A stretch of DNA of 64,000 nt. Source: Bacillus rhizoplanae (GTDB taxonomy: Bacteria; Bacillota; Bacilli; Bacillales; Bacillaceae_G). Where the stretch lies: positions 1-64,000 of the forward strand of contig NZ_CAKJTI010000012.1 in assembly GCF_917563915.1 (NCBI RefSeq). Direction: 5' to 3'. Below the pieces are notes generated by a model. That model made no database searches, was not told where the DNA came from, and saw only the letters and a list, made by a program, of their open reading frames with translations. Made by a program: the position numbers and the translations under genes. Shown here in pieces: positions 17,064-25,170 of the stretch (positions within the stretch are counted from its first letter, which is position 1; each line of letters starts with the position of its first letter).

Positions 17064-17561
17064 TTACACTTTATGTAACTCTGATTCTTTATAATGTTTT
17101 TCTACTCTATCTAAAGTAATATCACGCTCTTTATCCCAAACAGAATGCCATTCAAATGTCCCAGATTCAAAGAATAGCGGAAACCTTTTTCTGAACCAAT
17201 CTTGCATTGGTAAATTTACCACATCTTTTATATCTACCCATACTAATTCTCCTTCAGGTGGATCTTCAAGTAGCTTTCCTTCAAAAGATGTTGCTAAATA
17301 ATTAAAAACCATATACCTTAATTTCATATTCGGCTCGCAAAACTCGGATATTCCTTTAAAAATGATGTTTTTTACAGTTAAGCCAGTTTCCTCACGTACT
17401 TCTCTGATTGCTCCGTCTACAATACTTTCTGGAAAATCGACTTTTCCACCTGGAGCAATGAACCCAGGAAAGCCTAAACGATCTGGACGATTAATTAACA
17501 AGACTTTGTCTCCATCTTGCACCATACACATCGTTAACATTTTACATTCGAAATTATTCAT
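17064..17561 (-). CDS. Nudix hydrolase
   Basis: This 165-residue protein carries a full Nudix box, GGKVDFPESIVDGAIREVRE followed by ETG, which binds Mg2+ and cleaves nucleoside diphosphate-X bonds. The upstream VLLINRPDRLGFPGFIAPGG fits the MutT / 8-oxo-dGTPase-like branch, and the C-terminal WFRKRFPLFFESGTFEWH is like Bacillus members of that group. The substrate is unproven. The ATG at 17561 follows AGAGGGAG; an upstream ATG at 17606 has no good site. Confidence 0.88.
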   Translation of the reverse strand: MNNFECKMLTMCMVQDGDKVLLINRPDRLGFPGFIAPGGKVDFPESIVDGAIREVREETGLTVKNIIFKGISEFCEPNMKLRYMVFNYLATSFEGKLLEDPPEGELVWVDIKDVVNLPMQDWFRKRFPLFFESGTFEWHSVWDKERDITLDRVEKHYKESELHKV

Positions 17562-17645
17562 CAAAAAACTCCCTCTCTTATGTAGATTCGTTGTTAGAGA
17601 ATACATTTTGTTTCTTACCTAGATTTTTATTAAGGATATCCCTTA

Positions 17646-18434
17646 TTATTTTTTTCGTGCTAAATACAACGCAACAAACTGTGGTTTTTCAATTTTGCCA
17701 CCATGTTTTTCGATTACGTTACGAATACTATGAAACAATTTTTCTTTTATATCTTTTTGAAGCAAGCGATGCGCAGATTGTGTATGTAATAGTGCAATAT
17801 AATCGTCACTATTATATGTATCAGTCCACGTATATGTTTTCACAACTAAATCTTGAAACAAATTATGCTGCATTGTAAGACCTTTTCGTTCTTCAATTAG
17901 TTCGTCTGGCATTGGTAACTTATTAGGGTGTAAATGCGGTGCATATTTTTCATAGCAAGCTCCAATCTCTCGAAAAACATCTGTATTAGGTTGTATGTGA
18001 TATGTCCAAAAGAATGCCATTGTCCCATGATTACGTAACAAACTCGCCACTTTCGGATAGCCAATTTCAGGATTAATAAAATGAAATGCTGTTGCTGAGA
18101 ATACAAGCGAATATTCATTATGCAGCGGCGTCCATTCTTCAAAAGCGCTTCGATACACTTGGACGTCTTTTTCATATTTGAATTTATCAGCTGTAAATTG
18201 AGCTAGTTCCTCTCCAAGCTCAACACAATCAATACATTTATATCCTAGTTGAACAAACCCTTCCGTCCCTTTTCCTGTACCGCAGCCAACTTCAAGAACG
18301 GGAGAATCTATTTCAATTTTCGAATAATTAATAATATCAGCAAATAGTTCTCCTGGATAGGTCGGCCGTATTTTTTCATATTCGTAGACAATATTATCAA
18401 AGGTATATTTTCTTTCTTCTAAATGGTGAGTCAT
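17646..18434 (-). CDS. Class I SAM-dependent methyltransferase
   Basis: This methyltransferase of about 262 residues has motif I VLEVGCGTGKGTEGF, motif II after CVELGEELAQF and the acidic motif SLVFSATAFHFINPEIGYPK (post-II). It belongs to the ubiE/Tam-like class, whose Bacillus members often act on small molecules; the acceptor is unknown. The start is either ATG 18434 (GGGGGA upstream) or ATG 18449 (AAGG 10 nt upstream). No operon partner is evident. Confidence 0.85.
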   Translation of the reverse strand: MTHHLEERKYTFDNIVYEYEKIRPTYPGELFADIINYSKIEIDSPVLEVGCGTGKGTEGFVQLGYKCIDCVELGEELAQFTADKFKYEKDVQVYRSAFEEWTPLHNEYSLVFSATAFHFINPEIGYPKVASLLRNHGTMAFFWTYHIQPNTDVFREIGACYEKYAPHLHPNKLPMPDELIEERKGLTMQHNLFQDLVVKTYTWTDTYNSDDYIALLHTQSAHRLLQKDIKEKLFHSIRNVIEKHGGKIEKPQFVALYLARKK

Positions 18435-18616
18435 CTCTTCGTCCCCCATTACTTTTTTACCTTGAACAATTCATTTTTCCATATAGTCTCATCTGCAATT
18501 GCACCAATATTAGAATGAAAATTCTTTATTTTCATTCTCTCATATTATAATAATATTTTCTACAAAGTAGTGTATATGATGAAAGTAGCAGCTCATCAGC
18601 GGAATATTTATCATTA

Positions 18617-18662
18617 AACAGAAAAACCTGCCGAATTCGATTCGTGGCAGGTTTTTCTGTTT
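18617..18662. terminator. Bidirectional terminator at the end of the M1 peptidase gene
   Basis: AAACAGAAAAACCTGCC pairs with GGCAGGTTTTTCTGTTT. The stem includes the first bases of the peptidase stop codon (18661-18663). Confidence 0.85.
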
Positions 18663-20154
18663 ATTCTTGGTCAGAAACAAATACCCTATGAGACGCAAAG
18701 AAATTTGTCAAATCTCTTCCAGTTGATTTCTCCATAATTTGAATAAAATCTTTTGTCGTACTCACACCAAATTTCTTTTCGTTAAAGTAATCTTTCATCG
18801 CTTTGTAAAAGACTTCATCGCCAAGTTCAAGACGAAGATCATTAACTGTTCTTGAACCGTAACCATAAATCATACCATAATATGCTCCAATCCCGCCTTC
18901 TGCAGCATGTTCAGTAAATGTTGAAACAGGATACGAAAGATGATAGTCTCCGACAGGTTCCGCATTTAGTTGATCAAGTTCTTTGCTGTAGAGCGCAGCT
19001 GCAAAACTAGCAAATGATTCGTCAAGCCACGGTTCATCGTTCTCATTATTTCCAATAATGCCATAAAACCATTGATGCCCAATTTCATGTGCAGTAACAT
19101 GTTTGACCCATTCTTGAGGAGGATTACCAGCGATACTAATCATCGTTAATTGCGGATATTCCATTCCGCCAAACCAGCCTTCCATGCCAACGATATCTAG
19201 TTCTGGCCATGGATACTCTCCAAAGCGGTCACTGAACAGCTTGATGCTTTCAACCCCTGCCTCAACCATAGAATCAGCATATTGTGCCTGTTCATCTGTA
19301 TAATACACATTAATATTTACATTATTTACTTTCGTTTTTTTTACTTTGTAAGTCGTATCCATTTCTATTGCAAAATCGCGAACTTGTTTAGCTTTATAAT
19401 GATGCGTTGCTAAATTTCCTGAAATACCTGGCTGTCCCACTTCCGTTCCTGTCGTTGCAATGACCTGGGCTTTATCAGTCGTAAGTGTTACATCAAAATC
19501 TCCAGTTAAAGAATAAAAAGATTCTCCATATGGAAAATAAGCATCTACATTCCAGCCCTCTTTATCATAAACTGCCAGAATGGGAAACCAGTTTCCAAGC
19601 GAAACAGTGTTTTTATTCCAACCAAAACGATCTTGTTGTTCCGGTACATGAACTACAAAATCCATCGATACAGTAGATTTTTGATTATCGGGAATTTGAA
19701 CAGATGAAATATGCATTGCAGTACTATCAACAGTATATTTTGCTGTTTTCCCATTTACTTTTACGTTAGAAACAGACATACTTCCGCCATTTTCTTTAAA
19801 TGTTTCTGCGTTTCCCCACAAATTAAAATAAAGTTCGTTTAGCTGCGTACGAGTATTGTTCTTAAAAGTGACAGTCATTTCCCCTTGAATAGTATGATTG
19901 GTAGAATCATAGTTAACGTTCATTTTATAGTCTGGATTGGCTGGACCAAATATATCTTGTCCGTGCTTGTTCATGAATTGCGACTGAAATGGTGTCTTCA
20001 GCTGAACAGGAGATGTAACTGCCGGATGGTATGCTCCTTTTACAGGGTAATCCGTTTCCGCAGCACTTATAGTAAGTCCAGGAAAAAATAATATCCCACC
20101 TACAAATGTCGAAGCTGTTACCCATTTTGCAGTCTGTTTTACAAAACTTTTCAT
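18661..20154 (-). CDS. Secreted M1-family zinc metallopeptidase
   Basis: This 497-residue protein starts with a signal peptide (MKSFVKQTAKWVTAS, then a hydrophobic core ending near ISAAE). A beta-sandwich N-domain is followed by the gluzincin catalytic motif VTAHEIGHQWFYG with the downstream Glu in EPWLDESFASFAAAL. GMEYPQLTMIS resembles the GxMEN exopeptidase motif, but with GMEYP. It lacks the long C-terminal helical domain of PepN, so it is a short M1 enzyme exported to the cell surface or medium. The start at 20154 follows GGAGGG seven nt upstream. Its job is probably peptide scavenging, which is inference. Confidence 0.9.
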   Translation of the reverse strand: MKSFVKQTAKWVTASTFVGGILFFPGLTISAAETDYPVKGAYHPAVTSPVQLKTPFQSQFMNKHGQDIFGPANPDYKMNVNYDSTNHTIQGEMTVTFKNNTRTQLNELYFNLWGNAETFKENGGSMSVSNVKVNGKTAKYTVDSTAMHISSVQIPDNQKSTVSMDFVVHVPEQQDRFGWNKNTVSLGNWFPILAVYDKEGWNVDAYFPYGESFYSLTGDFDVTLTTDKAQVIATTGTEVGQPGISGNLATHHYKAKQVRDFAIEMDTTYKVKKTKVNNVNINVYYTDEQAQYADSMVEAGVESIKLFSDRFGEYPWPELDIVGMEGWFGGMEYPQLTMISIAGNPPQEWVKHVTAHEIGHQWFYGIIGNNENDEPWLDESFASFAAALYSKELDQLNAEPVGDYHLSYPVSTFTEHAAEGGIGAYYGMIYGYGSRTVNDLRLELGDEVFYKAMKDYFNEKKFGVSTTKDFIQIMEKSTGRDLTNFFASHRVFVSDQE

Positions 20155-20300
20155 AAAAATCCCTCCACTTCCATTTTTCACCACATAAATTCGATATACA
20201 TGGTGAAAATCCCTTCAATTTTTATTTAAAATCACTTAAGAAAGTTATCAGGGGAATTTTTAGCACTTTTTCACATTTTTAAAGTGTTTAAGATTCCAAG

Positions 20301-20344
20301 AAAAAAAGGCGGTCTCTTACTCTCGTAAGAAATCCGCCTTTTTT
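20301..20344 (-). terminator. Terminator of the histidine phosphatase at 20371
   Basis: AAAAGGCGG pairs with CCGCCTTTT, and TCTTAC with GTAAGA inside the stem. A-runs and T-runs lie on both sides. Confidence 0.85.
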
Positions 20345-20370
20345 CTCATTCTATTACTTTCGACATTCTA

Positions 20371-21099
20371 TTATACTCTTACACTTTCTTTTCCTTTTTC
20401 AGCATAACTCATATCACCAACAGATTCGACTTTATATTCTCCATCCTTATAGAGAATTTTAGTTACACTTGCATTTTCTAATCCAAGTTTTGTTTTACTA
20501 CTATCAAGCATGTCTACTAATGCCATGATCGCAATTCCATGAGATATAACTAAAACGTTACCTCCACCATTTTTGGCAGTCTCTTCACTAATTTTATCAA
20601 TTTCTTTTTTTATACGAGTTGAAAAGGTTTTCCAATCTTCAGCTTGCTTCGTATGGTCTGCTGCTGCAATAAAATTAACAATTTTCTCAATAGATAACTC
20701 CATTAGTTCATCTACTGATGTAACTCCAGCAGCATCTCCAATAACTTTCCACATAATTTCATTCTTCTCGCCTTCAAAAATCCCAAAATTCAATTCCCGT
20801 AAATCTTTCCTTTGTTCAAGTTTTAACTTTGATTGCCCGCTATATTTTAATACTAAGTTAGCAGTTTCAATTGCGCGGCCACTATCACTACTGTAAGCAT
20901 CATCAAAATGAATACCTTTTAATCCATTTCCTAAATCTTTAGCTACTTCAACACCCTTCTCTACTAATGGAGAATCTGCCCAACCTTGCACACGCTCACT
21001 AGCATTTAACATTGTTTTACCGTGTCTAGTAATATATAACGTAACTATATTATCTTTATTTCTATCTAATTCATTACTATGTTTTTCCATATTACTCAT
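20371..21099 (-). CDS. Histidine phosphatase family protein
   Basis: This 242-residue protein has TLYITRHGKTMLNASERVQG with the phospho-His, SGRAIETANLVLK, the acid segment ELNFGIFEGEKNE and the second His in VLVISHGIAIMALVD. It carries an insert around residues 120-160 relative to the shorter gene at 14215-14835 and is a separate member of the phosphoglycerate-mutase-like superfamily. The cytoplasmic substrate is unknown. GGGGAG lies six nt before the ATG. An IS3-type remnant lies upstream. Confidence 0.87.
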   Translation of the reverse strand: MSNMEKHSNELDRNKDNIVTLYITRHGKTMLNASERVQGWADSPLVEKGVEVAKDLGNGLKGIHFDDAYSSDSGRAIETANLVLKYSGQSKLKLEQRKDLRELNFGIFEGEKNEIMWKVIGDAAGVTSVDELMELSIEKIVNFIAAADHTKQAEDWKTFSTRIKKEIDKISEETAKNGGGNVLVISHGIAIMALVDMLDSSKTKLGLENASVTKILYKDGEYKVESVGDMSYAEKGKESVRV

Positions 21100-21169
21100 T
21101 AATTTCTCCCCTTTAGAATATTATCTATCTGTTTTAATTACTGAATTTAATGGACACAAAAAGGTAAAC

Positions 21170-21285
21170 CTAAGCTGCCAAATCCTCTATTGCTTGAGGA
21201 GTTTTATAACTAACTCTACTATGTATTCTCTTACAATTATATCATCCCTCGGTATATTGAAATAGTGCTAGACTTTCTATTGTGT
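21170..21285 (-). pseudogene. IS3-family transposase (OrfB) C-terminal remnant
   Basis: The minus-strand frame reads ESLALFQYTEG, an in-frame TGA where Trp is expected, then YNCKRIHSRVSYKTPQAIED and LAA to a stop. YNxxRxHSxxxYxTPxxxx is the conserved end of IS3/IS150-type integrase-core transposases. Only about 38 codons remain, so it is a relic of a past insertion. Confidence 0.75.
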
Positions 21286-21632
21286 ACGATATATTAAAAA
21301 TATTATAAAATTACTCGATACAAGCGCTATCACACGGACACTTCATCCTTAAAATCCGTTGTAAGGACTTAACTACTATACTCATATGACTATACTAACT
21401 CCATACATCTAATCATAGCTGTGGCTTTGAACTTAAGTCGGGGTGTTTTGAATAAAGACACGACATTGGTAAAAAAGTTGCGTTGTTCCCTCCCCTTTGG
21501 TTATGATTACCAATGGAAGGCGTTTATGCCCAAAAGAAGGAGATTATCTGAAGTTGAAAAGTAGCTTGTATTTAAAAACACAAAGAAAAATTTAATTTCT
21601 ATAAAATTAATTAGAAATTTATTTTTATATCG
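21286..21632. other. Non-coding region with one long-loop inverted repeat
   Basis: No gene is supported. CATTGGTA at 21464-21471 is complemented by TACCAATG at 21508-21515. The sequence around it (21440-21545) has a GC content unlike the flanks and may be another mobile-element relic that I cannot name. Confidence 0.35.
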
Positions 21633-21660
21633 TATCCTTTCAATATAACTTGAAAGGATA
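21633..21660 (+). promoter_or_regulatory. Hairpin masking the hydrolase ribosome binding site
   Basis: TATCCTTTCAA (21633-21643) and TTGAAAGGATA (21650-21660) are a perfect 11-bp inverted repeat with a 6-nt loop. The right arm contains the AAAGGA Shine-Dalgarno of the gene starting at 21666, so folding would block its translation. Confidence 0.6.
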
Positions 21661-21665
21661 CTCCT

Positions 21666-22652
21666 ATGAGAAAATTATTTAAAGTATTAAAGCATATATT
21701 TGTTATATTTATTGCCGTTATCTTACTCGTATCAGTATCTGTTTTTATTTACCATAACTATCAATTAAGCAAAGAAGCTGCATTAATTAAAAATGAAGGA
21801 ACATTAATTAATTTTAATAATAAAAAAATTAATGTATATAATGAAGGAAACGGTGAGGATACATATGTATTTATGTCTGGCTCTGGGATTGCTGCTCCTG
21901 TTTATGAATTGAAAGGACTATATAGCAAATTTTCAAAAGAAAACAAGATTGCTGTAATAGAAAGAGCAGGTTATGGATACAGTGATGTTTTTCACGATGA
22001 TAGAGATATTGATACAATATTAGAACAAACTAGAGAAGCGCTAATTAAAAGTGGAAATAAACCTCCGTATATATTAGTACCACACTCTTTATCAGGTTTA
22101 GAAGCGATTTACTGGGCGCAAAAATACCCAAGTGAAATAAAGGCAATTATTGCTTTAGATATTGGTTTACCTCAGCAGTACGTAACTTATAAAATGAGCC
22201 TAGTTGATTCATTAAAAATAAAAGGAATGAATATTTTAACGAAAATTGGTTTTCAGCGACTCGTTCCCTCCGCTACTTATAACCCCAAAGTGATTCAGCA
22301 ATCTTTTTTAACTGAACATGAAAAAGAAATTTATAAAGCACTATCATATAAACAAGCTTTTAATGATGATATGGAGCAAGAGCTGTTACAGAGTTACAAT
22401 AACGGTAAAAAATCAATTAACCTACCGATACCAAAAGAAACACCTATTTTATTTATAGATGCGATTGCTGATCAATATAAAAACTCGAAATATACAAAAC
22501 AACAAAACAAAGATTATGAGGAGTTTGCGGATCGACTATTAATAGCAGATGTAAAAATAATTGAAGGCACGCACAGCATTTATTTATACGCTCCTGATGA
22601 GATTTATAATCTCGCCATGGATTTTATCCATAACGAAATAGAAAAAAATTAA
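21666..22652 (+). CDS. Membrane-anchored alpha/beta hydrolase
   Basis: This 328-residue protein has an N-terminal membrane segment (about residues 10-30) followed by an alpha/beta-hydrolase domain. The first motif is VFMSGSGIAAPVYE. The nucleophile elbow is atypical, PHSLSGLEA (Ser near 142; canonical GHSxGG). The acid may lie in LFIDAIADQY and the His in EGTHSIYLYAPDE. It is the first gene of an operon with a response regulator 33 nt downstream and a histidine kinase, which suggests a surface hydrolase linked to signal detection or detoxification. Its ribosome site is inside a hairpin. Confidence 0.82.
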   Translation: MRKLFKVLKHIFVIFIAVILLVSVSVFIYHNYQLSKEAALIKNEGTLINFNNKKINVYNEGNGEDTYVFMSGSGIAAPVYELKGLYSKFSKENKIAVIERAGYGYSDVFHDDRDIDTILEQTREALIKSGNKPPYILVPHSLSGLEAIYWAQKYPSEIKAIIALDIGLPQQYVTYKMSLVDSLKIKGMNILTKIGFQRLVPSATYNPKVIQQSFLTEHEKEIYKALSYKQAFNDDMEQELLQSYNNGKKSINLPIPKETPILFIDAIADQYKNSKYTKQQNKDYEEFADRLLIADVKIIEGTHSIYLYAPDEIYNLAMDFIHNEIEKN

Positions 22653-22685
22653 TAAGTTGTTATTTAAAAATGGAAGGTCTACGTG

Positions 22686-23357
22686 ATGAAAGGATATAAC
22701 ATTTTAATTGTTGAAGATGATTTGATGATTGGTGATTTATTGCAAAAAATTTTGCAACGCGAAGGGTACAATGTATGTTGGAAGAAAGAAGGAAAAAATA
22801 TTATTGATATTATCCATGAGATAGATTTAGTCATAATGGATATTATGTTGCCAGGTGAAGATGGCTATCAAATTACAAGGAAAGTAAAAAAACTAGGATT
22901 AAATATTCCAGTTATTTTTCTTTCCGCTCGAAATGATATGGATAGCAAACTCCAAGGCTTGACAATCGGTGAGGATTATATGATAAAGCCTTTTGATCCT
23001 AGAGAGTTGTTACTAAGGATGCAGAAAATGCTAGATAATCAATATGGTACTTTTACGCAAATTAAACATTTATATATTGACGCAGAACATAAAAAGGTTT
23101 TCAATAATAACTTGCATAATGAAGTTGTTTTTACGGCGATTGAGCGTAAAATATTCTTCTATTTATATGAAAATAGAGATAGAATTTTAACGAAAGAACA
23201 TTTCTTTGACTATTTATGGCAACTTGAAGATAGAAATCCAAATATCATGAATGTACACATAAAAAAAATTAGAACAAAAATCAATGATAAAATGGGTGAG
23301 ATTATTCAAAATATATATGGAGAAGGGTATAGATTAAATACCTATATGAAGAAATGA
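22686..23357 (+). CDS. OmpR-family response regulator
   Basis: This 223-residue protein has a receiver domain (acid pair in VEDD near residue 10, phospho-acceptor Asp52 in MDIMLPGEDG, Ser/Thr in FLSARND, Lys in IKPFDP) and a C-terminal winged-helix DNA-binding domain ending NVHIKKIRTKIN and GEGYRLN. It controls transcription once phosphorylated by its partner kinase. GGAAGG precedes a GTG and ATG in tandem; the ATG at 22686 has the better spacing. Its stop overlaps the kinase start (ATGA), showing translational coupling. Confidence 0.92.
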   Translation: MKGYNILIVEDDLMIGDLLQKILQREGYNVCWKKEGKNIIDIIHEIDLVIMDIMLPGEDGYQITRKVKKLGLNIPVIFLSARNDMDSKLQGLTIGEDYMIKPFDPRELLLRMQKMLDNQYGTFTQIKHLYIDAEHKKVFNNNLHNEVVFTAIERKIFFYLYENRDRILTKEHFFDYLWQLEDRNPNIMNVHIKKIRTKINDKMGEIIQNIYGEGYRLNTYMKK

Positions 23358-24355
23358 AATTAAAGAAGAAATACCAGTTATTGTTATTTTCCGCTGTTAT
23401 AAGCGTACCGTTTTTATTACTATTGATTAGCATCCTTATGTCAGTAATTTATGATAGGGTCTTTAAAATGAAAAATAATGGCATTCCTTTTCATGAATCA
23501 TTTGCATACACTACAATGCTAGTCGTATTTTTTTTATAACTATTATTATTAGCCTTTTTATTTTCGAAATCGATTAACTCACTATTAAATAAAATAAATA
23601 TATTGAATAAAACGATTCGAAATTTAGCTAGTGATAAAAAGATTCCAAATAAATTAGACGTTAAAAGCGATGATGAAATAGGAGAACTAATCAGGTCAGT
23701 AAATTTATTAATTGAAAGAACTACATATCGAGAATTAGAACTTAAACAACAAGAGGAAATGAAAAAGGAACTATTAAATAAATTAAGGCATGATATTAAT
23801 ACACCTTTAACAGCTGTTAGATTACAATTATTTTACTTAGAAGGTCAATATAATGATCAAGCACCAATACTAGAATCTTTATATCAACAAATACAATATA
23901 TTGCCGAATTAACCAATGAATTTAATTTACAATCTACTGATACGTTAGAGAATTCTTATATTTTAAATGATGAAGTGAATATACATGATTTATTAGAAAC
24001 CATGGTTAAAAAGTGGGATTATTTGTATAGTATTCATGATATTGAATTAATATATAATCCACTAAATAAAGATTTGATATGGACAAGTAATGATTTGTGG
24101 ATTCAAAGGTTATTTGACAACATTTTCCAAAATACGTTAAAACATTCAAAAGCTAAAAAACTTGAGGTGACCATTGAAAATAGTGTTGTTTCTTTTAGGG
24201 ATAATGGAATTGGTTTCGATATTAATAGTAAAAGTGCAGGGCTTGGATTAAAAATAATTGAGGATATATCTAGAATGCTCGATATAAACTATACTTTACA
24301 ATCAAATAAAAATGGGACTATATTTTCTTTTACAACAATCGAAAAAAATATATAA
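23354..24355 (+). pseudogene. Sensor histidine kinase interrupted by an in-frame TAA
   Basis: The reading frame starts at 23354, overlapping the response regulator stop, and gives a first membrane helix (YQLLLFSAVISVPFLLLLIS). It meets TAA at 23537-23539 within the second hydrophobic segment and then continues in the same frame to 24355. Downstream are a HAMP-like linker, the H-box LRHDINTPLTAVR, the N-box LFDNIFQNTLKHSKAKK and the ATP motifs RDNGIGFD and GLGLKIIED. One base change (TTA to TAA) would explain the stop. It is functional only if read through, if a second start such as ATG 23603 gives a soluble kinase, or if the stop is a sequencing error. Confidence 0.85.
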
Positions 24356-24555
24356 AGCACACTTTCCATTACTATTTTGTGACATAATATAGTCTGAGTT
24401 TGAATATCTCCCAATTGAAATGTTTGATCAAACTTTTTTATAAAAACCAAAATTAAATCTGCTGGATCATTCAATTTGGTTGATTTACCAAGTCTTCCCC
24501 TCTTCAAAACATACACAAAATAGGTTCTGCAATCCTAATTAATACCTTGTAACAA

Positions 24556-24604
24556 TAAAAAGAGCGAAATCCTGCATTATCAATACAGAATTTCGCTCTT
24601 TTTA
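24556..24604. terminator. Intrinsic terminator downstream of the two-component operon
   Basis: AAAAAGAGCGAAAT pairs with ATTTCGCTCTTTTT, with CTG/CAG continuing the stem. It can serve the plus-strand kinase operon and minus-strand sspH. Confidence 0.85.
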
Positions 24605-24685
24605 TAAACGATCAGACTTTATTCTAAAGCTACAGCTATCGAGATTTTTCTGACGGCTGTTTTTATCAAGAAAACATGTAAGCAA

Positions 24686-24865
24686 TTAATGCTCAGTTAA
24701 GCTAGAAACAGGAACCTCTTGTTCATTATTTGGTTGGTTGAGAGGATAAATTCTAGCTGTTTCATTATTTTCATCTACATTTTGAATGTAGATTTGCTCT
24801 CCATTATAGGTTACATTAGCCATAACTGGTGAAGCAGCAATTTCTTGTGCACGTTGTTTGTTCAT
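24686..24865 (-). CDS. sspH: Small acid-soluble spore protein H
   Basis: This 59-residue H-type spore protein reads MNKQRAQEIAASPVMANVTY, NGEQIYIQNV and ETARIYPL, the SspH pattern of B. subtilis and relatives. These minor spore-core proteins are made in the forespore. The ATG at 24865 was chosen because AGGAGG is eight nt upstream; the ATG at 24871 is too close. A possible sigma-G promoter is GAATA (24922-24926 on the complement) with AATATTA (24897-24903) 18 nt downstream, a weak match. Confidence 0.9.
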   Translation of the reverse strand: MNKQRAQEIAASPVMANVTYNGEQIYIQNVDENNETARIYPLNQPNNEQEVPVSSLTEH

Positions 24866-25126
24866 GATCATAACCTCCTTTTTCTTTTAACAACTATAAT
24901 ATTGACTTCAATTCCCTCAAATATTCTTGTTATTTCATAATTAAGTAAACAAGAAGCTAATTTTTAAAATATAGTTGTTCAAAGACTGTTAAAGAATAGA
25001 AGTACATGGAACATATGAAAGAACTTTATCTCTAATATCCTATATACAATCAATTTTTCTATTTTTTTATTTAATACATTATTTCTCGTTCCTATTTTGA
25101 TTTATATTTAGTACTCACAAACAAAA

Positions 25127-25166
25127 ATAAAAAAGCAAACTCTCTGTATCGAAGAGTTTGCTTTTT
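25127..25166 (-). terminator. Terminator of the leucine-degradation operon
   Basis: AAAAAGCAAACTCT pairs with AGAGTTTGCTTTTT, immediately downstream of the last operon gene. Confidence 0.88.
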
Positions 25167-25170
25167 AAAA

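Noticed and set aside
21420-21560. Possible IS231 or IS605 end around AACTTAAG and the TACCAATG hairpin
   Set aside because: Only an 8-bp match to a remembered IS terminus and no transposase reading frame; kept as an unexplained region.
24289-24516. Minus-strand frame beginning MYVLKRGRLGKSTKLND
   Set aside because: Half of it is the shadow of the kinase gene; the intergenic half has no start signal and I recognise no family.
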